From: Zygaena filipendulae
Lineage: Eukaryota; Arthropoda; Insecta; Lepidoptera; Zygaenidae
Length of the DNA stretch: 64,000 nt
NCBI GenBank assembly: GCA_907165275.2
Contig: OU015662.1
Coordinates: forward strand, 8,563,501 to 8,627,500
Reading direction: 5' to 3'
A model generated the notes under the pieces. The model was not told the DNA's origin. It saw only the letters and a program-made list of their open reading frames with translations, and did no database searches. Both the position numbers and the translations under genes were made by a program. Positions 50,180-60,000 of the stretch are shown here, piece after piece; positions within the stretch are counted from its first letter, which is position 1, and every line of letters begins with the position of its first letter.

Positions 50180-50935
50180 TCATTGATACCGTTGAGGCAC
50201 AACAATGTCTTCTAAGAACTGGGCGAAACATCGCATCGCTTGGAGCAAAGCAGCGAGGAGTATGGATAGAGATAAACTAACTAATTTCTGATTTTCCGTT
50301 TTAACTAATTCATTGTTAACAACAGGAACTAAAGTTTGGCTCGAATCTACACTATGAATACTAGAACTACCATCTTCAACGTCATCAATATTTGTACCTC
50401 TGTTACCCTCATGCCTATTATTATATTTTGTTTTGAATTCCTTATCGACATCATATGCCATATCTATCACAACATAGTCTGATATTTGGTTATCAGTCGC
50501 TTCATCAGCGTTATCACAATCCAGGTCTATACCCGAAGTGTCCTCTTCATTATTAACACTAACATTAGTAGAATTATTTAAACAAACGTGAATTTTATTC
50601 CAATTCGAAGATGATTGAGATTCGTCAATCAGGCACTTGGTTATTACTTGTTGATCTCCGCCTAGATTAGAGCTTAAGGTTAGATTTATATTATTCTTAT
50701 CACTATTAGTTGCACTTGCTTCGTATTTTAGAGATTCGTCGTTCTCTTCAGACGACATGCCACTATCGTCATTATCACGGACCTGTCTGTTCATACCTAG
50801 ATTTGTATTATGTTCAATAGTTATAGCTACATTGTTTTGAGTGTTATCAAAGCTGCCGTAGGTTATTGGAACTGTTTTGCTGTTTCTACTTGTGTGTTCG
50901 TGTTCCGTGCCCAAGTCACAGGGCACGGCCTCTTG
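50180..50935 (-). CDS. In-frame 251-codon extension after the TGA: candidate stop-codon readthrough product
   Basis: Directly after the TGA (50938-50936), in the same frame, 251 sense codons run to a second TGA at 50182-50180. An open stretch this long is very unlikely by chance in such AT-rich DNA. The predicted tail (QEAVPCDLGTEHEH...) is rich in Asp, Glu, Asn and Ser. It ends in a hydrophobic, possibly amphipathic segment (LVSLSLSILLAALLQAM) followed by CFAQFLEDIVVPQRYQ. No ATG lies near its start, so independent translation is less likely than readthrough. A hairpin follows the TGA. Alternatives are a hidden alternative splice that skips the TGA, a sequencing error or polymorphism at the TGA, or selenocysteine, which is unlikely because several insects, including Lepidoptera, have lost that machinery. 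Confidence 0.65.
   Translation of the reverse strand, partial: QEAVPCDLGTEHEHTSRNSKTVPITYGSFDNTQNNVAITIEHNTNLGMNRQVRDNDDSGMSSEENDESLKYEASATNSDKNNINLTLSSNLGGDQQVITKCLIDESQSSSNWNKIHVCLNNSTNVSVNNEEDTSGIDLDCDNADEATDNQISDYVVIDMAYDVDKEFKTKYNNRHEGNRGTNIDDVEDGSSSIHSVDSSQTLVPVVNNELVKTENQKLVSLSLSILLAALLQAMRCFAQFLEDIVVPQRYQ
50905..50928 (-). promoter_or_regulatory. RNA stem-loop 7 nt downstream of the TGA, possible readthrough stimulator
   Basis: On the coding strand CCGTGCCC pairs perfectly with GGGCACGG (8 bp, 7 of them G-C) around the 8-base loop TGTGACTT. The stem starts 7 bases after the TGA, at the distance seen for structures that stimulate recoding. The stop context TGA-C is the leakiest stop tetranucleotide. 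Confidence 0.6.
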
Positions 50936-51082
50936 TCAAGAGTTGATCGCGAAGTTGACGTTAGCCTTTATGTACTTTGTACTAGCGTTAACATTTTGGG
51001 CCCCCAAAAGCGTATCGATATCCGAAAACGACGCGTTGTTCATAGAGCAAGCGTCGTCGAGCAGCAAGTCGGAGTGTAAACC
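50936..51082 (-). CDS. DRAM-like gene, exon 7, canonical end at TGA
   Basis: Acceptor GTTTTCAG ends at 51083. Encodes 48 residues of cytosolic tail starting GLHSDLLLDDACSMNNASF and ending FAINS, then TGA at 50938-50936. No further exon is needed to reach a family-typical length. The same exon sequence continues open after this stop. Confidence 0.82.
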   Translation of the reverse strand, partial: GLHSDLLLDDACSMNNASFSDIDTLLGAQNVNASTKYIKANVNFAINS

Positions 51083-54000
51083 CTGAAAACAAGTTAATTT
51101 TTATAACAACCACTGACCTAGTACCCGTTTTGTACAGCGTGTCGCAAAAAATAGTGCCATGCGAAAGTCTACGGGTAGAGCACTCGAATCAACACTGAAT
51201 GTTTTTAGTTTGTTTTAAACTTTTAACATTTAATTTACAATTTTAAATACCTTTGGTATTCATATATATGTATATATTTTTTGGTATCTGATTTGCCCAT
51301 TGGTGTTTTTGGGTCCAAAAGGGAAATAGGCAACACTATTCAATTGATTTTGGTAAAAAAATTATAATTCAAGATTATAATTTTTTTACCACGAAGAGAA
51401 TACTCAGCGACTGCTTTTATTTTTAAGATACTCAGAAAATACATATACAATAAACACATTCTTTTTCAAAATTTAAAAAATCTCTTTTTAACCTAAAAAG
51501 AAAAGAACAAAATTTCCTGAAGCTAGCAGAGACAAAGAAGAATAAAAGATATTTTGCAACTTACCTCGGAAAAATATTCATGCTCCTTCTCGAACGTCAA
51601 TATAAAGACGCAAAATATAGTCGCCAGCAGGTAGCTGCACAGGGACGTGACAGCGAGACAGAAGTAAACGCCACTGGGAACTCCTGCGAATAGGGGAAAT
51701 TACAATTTTCAGCGATACTGCGGCGGCTCTATTTGCATAATTTACTTCATAATTTAACCACGAAACTGTCCGTTTCGTCTTATGCTGACTTCAATCAATA
51801 CCTACTAATATTATTCGCAAAATTGTGTGTTATGGCAAGGCCACAATCTCTCTAAATCGTTAATCAAAATTTAACATTCAAGCATCATTTCAAAATTTAG
51901 TACCTGGATGCGGTTCGGTATTTTTGGTATATTTTAGTTTTTACGTAAGTAAATATTTTTATCATCACAGTTTAACAACGCCATCTATTGTTAAGTATTG
52001 CTTTAGTGTTGCTGTATCGATAAAGCAGTACCAAACACTCATTTTTCATTGCCTCAAAACACGGATGAAACGACTTTTTCTAAAAATTAAACCTTGCAAG
52101 ATCGATGAATTGCCCCCGAAACCCCCTGCATACTAAATTGCATGAAAATCGTTATAGCCGTATCCGAGATACTTATTAATTATATATACAAGAATTTCTC
52201 GTTTAAAGGTATTAAATGTTAGCGGCTGTTGACGAAAAATTTACAAATAGTTCGAAAATAATATACTTATTTACAATTTTTCATTAAAAATTAAATAACT
52301 GACTGATTTTTTATTTTCAATAAAAAGCTTAAGTAATGTAAGAACTAACATCAAAGAGAATATAACCACTAAGGCTAAACACGACGGCTGTCGAATCGTT
52401 TACATTATGTATGCATGACGTGTAATAATTTTAATTTTTATTACTATAATACACTATACGGTGTTTAATCACGGTGTGAAATATTCGCACGGGTCAACTA
52501 AGTAATAGTTATTCTTATCGTCGCCATCTTGTTAGGCTTGTTCATGCCGCGGCCGGTGTTGTTGTAATTAAGTGTTATTTAACAGCAAATGTTTGCAATA
52601 TGGATGAAAAATAGATAACAAAAATTACTGAATCTATTTAGACTACTGACCTTGTTCTAGTAGGTAGACCGTAGAGGTAATAAATTGCACATTCCAAGTT
52701 GTGGAAACTTGTAATCATAATTGCAGTATTTATCTAAAGATATTATAAACTAGCTGTCCCGCGCAGTTTCACCCGCGATAATTTCGGAGTTCCCGCGGAA
52801 TTGTTCCATACAAAAATTGGAAAGTCCTTTTTTTTGGATTCCTAAGTCATACAAAGAACACATCCTACAAGTTTCAGGTCTCTAAGATTAGCGGTTTAAG
52901 CTGTGCGTTGATCCGTCAGTCTGTCATTCAGGATAAAGCATTTATATTTATAGATAATATTAGTGTAAACATGGGGTACCTATGTGCATTGTAAATTAAA
53001 AAAAAAAATAATGAAGTGTATCTAATTAAATAAGTTATATCCGTACGTTTCAAAGCATATCCCATTATAAACACTGAATGGATTTGAATAAAACTTGGTA
53101 TGTAGGTAGATTATGTCGGTTATAAATGCAGTTGAAAGTGAGTTTGATTGTTTCACCCGCGGGAACTCCGAAATTACCGGCGGGTTAAACCGCGGGCAAC
53201 AGCTAGTATTAGTATAGATTAGAAAATTACTTAAACATTATCACTCAGCGCGCAACGTCATCTCTTAAACTAAGCAGATCTTGCACTATGATTGCCACGG
53301 CCACACAACTAAAACTTATAAACTTTTTGTAAATACATAATATCATACATATTAAACGCCCAGACTCCGGGTGAACACAAATGCTTATCACATAAAATAT
53401 CCTGAGGCGGGGATTGAACCCGCGACACGTGGGACCGTATTTTTGAATCGTTCGCTCGAATTACTTTTCGCACACAGAATCGCAAGATTCGCATACGAAT
53501 GTTTGGAAAATAATATAATGAGCATTCGCATGCGAATCTTGCGATTCCATGTGCGAAAGTAATTCAAACGATTCAAAAATACGGTCTCTGGCCTACGCCA
53601 GATTCACTAACAAATACACCCGAGGTGCTGTCATTAGGTACAATAAAGATTTCCCAAGATAACACGCCCGAGTGAAACTGCAAAAGTACCTACCTATACT
53701 AGAAAATAATAGGGTATTCTCCAGGGTATGAAAATCTAAATTCTAATTAGTCCGTCAGTTAGAAAATAAAAAAATAATAGACACACTTTTGATTTTTCAA
53801 ATTAATGAAAATAAACATAGATAAAGCGCATTAATAAAGTTTAAGGTGGGGCACTCGTGACGTCAATATTCAGTATAAGCTCCATGCAAACTGCACCGGG
53901 TTGTGACGTCACGTGAAATTTCAACTCAATGTACTTCCGTTATTTTTTGATTACGTAAAAAAAGAAAAATACGTATCCAATATTTTTTACTAATCTACAC

Positions 54001-57000
54001 GACGGGCTAAAAAAATCTTTTTCACTTCAGTAGCTCAAACATGTAGGTTTTGCTGCCTGAAATCAGTGAGCAAAATGCGATTTTGCTCACTGAGTGAGAC
54101 AAAGTAACTTTTTAATTTTTGTTTTCAGAAAGCCGCGAATGTCTTATTCAGTTTACACTATCTCTTTCCCGCCATTAGAAAAAGAGAGAGAGACAAAGAG
54201 AGAGAGACCAGCCCTTTCGAAGTTCCAATTATGAATTCGAACTCAAAGACAAACACGTTCGGAAATTTGTACCTACTAAAGAAATTTAACAAATAGATAA
54301 TTATGTCTTTTAATGTAATTTATTGAATTTTTTACTTATTGTTGTATTTAAACGAAAATAAGTAAATCAAACTGATATTTACCCTGTAAATAACTATTAT
54401 CTCCTAAAGTGTTCTCGCTGCTGAAGTGAAAAGTTATGTGTGTTACACGAGAGCAAAGTTTTTTGCATCTCGTGCCTTTGAGTCCCTCGCCACACTCAGG
54501 ATTCAACTTTAGAATCACGAGCGTAGCGAGTTCAATCGTTGAATCCTTCGCTTGCTCAGGATTCAAAATCAGCACTCGCAGCAAAAAACGACTTTGCTCT
54601 CTTGTTGCACAAATAACTATTAAGTAGCCAATTATATAAGTAATCATAGTAGTTGCAATATTTTAATGCATAACATAAAAAACCACTATGCAACGTTATT
54701 GTCCACAACAGCACTACATTACACGCAATAATGTTACACTTTTACCAATGCTTTATCAACACAACTGACGTGACGCAACAAACGCCTAAAAAGTTCGGTT
54801 CCCGCGAAAAAATACAAAACAAATCTAACACTCTACATTCACTATCCAATCTTGTATCAGCGATAATATTTCGTAAGCCTTCAAGTTTACTAACAATAAC
54901 AATTAGCTGTACCTATAGCTGTACAGGCAGCAGCAGAAATATGACAACACTCTTGACAATCATTGAATCTTAGTATTCATAGCAATGAAGCTTAAAGACT
55001 GGAAAATGTAATTAACATATTGCCGCAACTGACTGTACTAACTGCTCATAACTTACCTCTAGGAAGAAAAGTGGTGACCGTACCGAAAACGGCCATTACA
55101 ACTAGGATAAGGAAGCTCATGTTGGCGAGGCATTGCCTCAGGGATGTCAATCGCTTGTCATAAAACAACGTCGATGTGTAGGTTGTGATGATGCACTGCA
55201 AATAGAAAAACAATCATACGAGACTAAATATTTTAAGTAGGTGCTAGGTCTGCTAATATAACGGCTCCTATAACTAACAGTAACAGATGCTCAAAACAAT
55301 GATTTACAAAATTTGTATCTTCATATATTTATAGATACAAAAAAGAAAGAAAGAATTTAAATCATTTAACTAGACAAAACATTATAAGATGTTCCACGCT
55401 GCGATGTCACCCGCGTTTTTGTTTTTTTTTTTTTTTTTTTCGGGAGTCGCTAGGAAACTCCGTATTTTCGGGCTGGGACTCGTAGTTTCATCAGCGTAAA
55501 ACGTTTTTATGAGAATAACTATTGTTCTCGATATTTAATTTCAATGAAACAAAACCTATAATAATAACGTATGTGTTGCTCCAAGCTTAGCTTGACGTAG
55601 AGTCTACGTCAAGCTAAGATCTACGTCGTAGACAACCGCATCACAATTCGTTTATTGTTAACTAGTTGTGCCCAGTGGTTTCACCCGCGTGAAACGTTTT
55701 ATATAACAACTTAAATGAAACAAAGCCTATATGTAGCTCCAGACTAAGCTTAATCTACCTGTGAAAACCGCATGATAATCCATTCAGTAGATGCGGAGAT
55801 TATTGCGAACAGACAGACAGACAGAAAAGAATTTTAAAAACTTTTTTTTCTGCTTGGTTACTCTGCTTTCATTACCCCTCTCAATTTTTAACCGACTTCC
55901 AAAAAGGAGGAGGTTATGCATTCGATTGTATGTTCACCGATTACTCGAAGACGGTTGGACCAATTTGAAAAATTCTTTTTTTGTTTGAAAGGGTATACTC
56001 CCAATAAGGTCCCATTGCCACCAAATCGGGATCTGATGATGGGATCTTGGAGAAATCGAGGGACCTCTTCAAAAATTATAAGCACACCTATAGCGATTTG
56101 GGTATTTTTTGTTGTAAATCGTTTATTTGCATTAGGAAAGCAAAATTTGAAGAAGTGGAACTGATGATGAAGACCACAGATGGTTATCGGAACTACTCAA
56201 GAATAGGTATTTCACGAGTTCCGATTCGTTAACTTTAATATGGTTCCTAAACAATTTATGCTCGTCACAATGTATACGGCAAAGTGGAACTGATGGGGAT
56301 GTACCAGGAGAACTCCTCAAAAATTAAAGTCCCTGCATCGGGAAAAGCAAACACAAACCAATTGTGGTAGCACAAACCAATAATAGTATTACGTGTATTT
56401 TTGTCTGTTGGATTAAATCGGTATTTTGTTATTTTTAGCTTTTTAGTTTTGTGTTTTTGGAAGTCGGTTTAAATTATTTGTTAAAAATTTGTTTTAGGTA
56501 AAAATATTCAAAGTACAGAATCGCGGATTCTACTCTTTTATTATAGTATAGATAGTTTAGAATAGCGATTTTGTTTTATACTCAGATAAGTACTATTTAA
56601 AGATAACAACCGAAGCACATCACGCAACTCAAAAACTAAAAGGAAGTGGTTGGGGTTTGGTTTGAATATAATATTTAAAGCGTAATAAATAATAATATAC
56701 TATGGGCAATGGCGTCAGTCCATGTCCAAAAACCACACGAGTGAATGTAATATATAATAAAAATGCGCAAGAGACTGACAAACAAACGGACTTACTCAAC
56801 GGTTCGCGAAATTCAAATGACCGACGACGTTCAAATTTAGGAACTGTAATAATATCAACCAAATTAAAGGCTGGTGGGGATTAATTTGTATGATTACATT
56901 AACGGGTAACTAACATAATACACACCTGCATCCATATGTACAGTGTGCCGAAACCACATATGAAAATATTCAACGCCGTCAGGCAGTAGTTGTCAACCTG

Positions 57001-60000
57001 AAATACACACAAGAATATAATTTACACTATTATTATGTAATAACACTTCCCAACACTCAGCTGTACTGACTCCACACTAAGCTATGAGCTTATGTCGCGG
57101 AAACCAAGCAAACATGGCATAAATGGTTATACCTCCTACATATTATTATTAGGTACGTTCAGTTTTTAGTAACGCCCAAGAACATTCACTAACAATGAAA
57201 TGTAATAATGGACTAATTGACTATTTTTTTAGTCCTTCTTGTAGATTAATAAAAAATATGGGACACGTATTTTTTTCATTTTTTTACGTAATCAAAAAAT
57301 AATAGCGATACATAATACATTGGGTCGAAATTTCGGGAGCCGTCATTAACCGGCGCAGTTTATATGGGGATTGGGGGCTTATACTGGTTAATGACGTCAC
57401 CAGCCCCCACCCTAAACTTTGAGGCGCTTTATCTCTGTATATTTTCATTAATCTGAAAAAGCAAAAATACTTATCTATTTTCTAACTGGCGGACTAATTA
57501 GAATCTAGATTTTCAAAAGTTTATTTGTCTATTGATCTGGTTGGTCAGTAACAGTTGGACAAGACGTCATTACATTTTTTTTGCATAAGTATAGTTACCT
57601 ATTATGAGCGCTTAGAGTCTACATGCCTCTCTACATTTAGGTAATACATTTCTTTCTCCGTAGTTTTGGCGCCGAACTGGAGGCCGATCGCGCTATTTTA
57701 TAACGATATTACCAAAACAAAACCGAACGTCACACGTTTAAACGTCAAATTTTAAATTAATATTTTTCCTCAGAACAATAAGTATTTTTCTTATCTCCTG
57801 ACTTCAGTTACAAAACGCTAGTATTTCGTCATTATCTTGTCATTCTTTGTCAATATCATCTTATTTATTTTCAAAACTAGCTGCTCCCCGCTAGGAGGGG
57901 TCTGTTGAGACCGCGGCTCGCGTTCATTAGCATAACCAAAAGTAGTGCGTCAGCGTACAAGATTGCTGAGACGCTACACCGCGTTAGTTTCGGAGATCGC
58001 GCGGGTATTCCCAGATAAAAGTGCTTACTACCCTATATTTTTTCTGTACCCTTGACAACGTGAAGGTAGTATGCAAAATTTAATGTAGTTTCTTCCGCTT
58101 TAATTTCAGAGTTCCCGTGGGAATTCCGGGATAAAAAATAGCCTATGTCCTTCTCTGTGCCCTTCAAAATTTTCTGGTAATCGGTTGATCGGTATAGCCG
58201 TGAAAGCGTAACAAACCAACAAACAAACTTACTTTCACATTTATAAATTAAGGGTAACTAAGTGGGTAATTTGTTTAAAGACACTAAATTAGTACCTACA
58301 AATTACAAATAATAACTATGATTTACTATCTCTATTTACTAATAAAAAATTGTTACGAAATAATTTTAATAAAGTACCTACAGTGACACAATATTGAGTT
58401 TGTTAACTTTTATTTAACCCACTTTAAAGACATGCGCAAACGCAACATTGTTTCTGGTTTTTGGGTAATCGTGATTATTGTGAATTATTACTGCACATTC
58501 AGATCTTTATCTAGCCATCCTAAACTAAGCGCCATCGCTTAAGTTTAGCATCACTGGTGTTAAATTTTGTAATTTGATTAGGGCGATTCCAGACGGGGAT
58601 TATTTTTAGCGCACTTTCGTGCTATTCGTTCTCAGTAATCCTTACTAATATTACAAATGCGAAATTGAGTTTGTTTGTTTGTTACTCTCAACCGATCACC
58701 ACGAAATTTTTCATTCACGTTTTCAGGGTTACAGAGGACATAGGGTAAAATGCATAGCTACTTTGTATTTCGGAATTCCCATGGGAACTCTGAAATTAAC
58801 GCGAAAGAAACTACACAAAATATTGCATACCTACACGTTGTCTAGGGTAGGTAGGGAAAAAAATATAGGGTAGTAAGTACTTTTATCTCAGAATACCCGC
58901 GGGATCTCCAAAACTAACGCGGGTGAAACCGCGGGAAACAGCTAGTTATAAATAATAAGAAAGCACGATTGTCTTTCCTTCACGTGCAAAGAATAATTGA
59001 AGGGCCACTAAGTGACAATATTGGCTAAAATCGTGGATCCGCGCACCAAGGCGCGCTCATAAATATAATGAAATGAACGTACTTCGTCGTAATACATTTA
59101 TTAATTATTTATGAATACCAAATGAATACTATTATATTTAAATCAAATAATTGCAAAATTGCACGGTTGTAGGTATTAAACATTAAACGCACTAATATCT
59201 ATATGCGTCAAAAATTGACAACATTTCAATTTTAAAACCATTTCGAGAAATTTGTTTAAATATCACCGTACACAATTTTAGCCCTTTTTTATTACTTATT
59301 TAACGAAATATTCAACAAAAACTTCGACCGTAAATACCTTTGCGCTCACCGTATATACCTAAATTAAAAAATGAAGTGTCAATGTTATTCTGTTACACCC
59401 ACGTAGTGATTACCTTCTCTCTGGTTACACCCTCAGAAGAATGCTTAGTTATTCTTCTGAGGTTACACCTCATGAACAAAGTTATTCTCGATTATTTTTT
59501 TTCTATGTCAAGTGGGGCAAAGGAACTGTAACAAATTGACACAAAATTTTTTGTTCCATTTTAAATATTACAATTAATTATTTATTAAGCGCTATGGCTT
59601 ATTATGCTGTCATGCTTTTTAAATTCAATAAATAAATAAATAAATGTATAGTAGGTATGTTCATCCTGATATAAACTTTTTAAATTTTCAACATTTCAAA
59701 TTAATTTTTGAATAACTTAGAATGAAAATTTCGGGAAAAGAAAAAATACGTGTCTCCTGGTTTTCTAAATACTATTTATTTAGCATGAAAAAACGTAAGG
59801 AAAAACAATTGAAATGTTGTCAATTTTACCTACTGGGGACAATAAACGTATGTCGACCTGGATACGCACTCAAGTCTTTGTCTTTTTTATTTACCACTCA
59901 TATGAGAAAATAAAGCTTATTATAATAGAGTAATTGACTACTCGCCAAATTACGCTAACCCGAGGGGCTAGCAACTTTTGTTTCTATTATTTTTCGGTTG

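Larger units (their letters stand above)
51684..55056 (-). other. DRAM-like gene, intron between exons 5 and 6
   Basis: Holds two GC-palindromic repeats, the split SINE, CRE-MITE copy D and MITE family F. Bases 51700-52740 are AT-rich with nothing recognised. Confidence 0.55.

Noticed and set aside
50936..50938. TGA read as selenocysteine
   Set aside because: No SECIS-like element was recognised, and selenoprotein machinery is reported lost in several insect groups including Lepidoptera; readthrough is the simpler reading.
50810..51086. Plus-strand ORFs of 89 and 69 codons over the readthrough region
   Set aside because: Antisense shadows of the DRAM-like exon 7. The minus frame has splice support and a matching phase.
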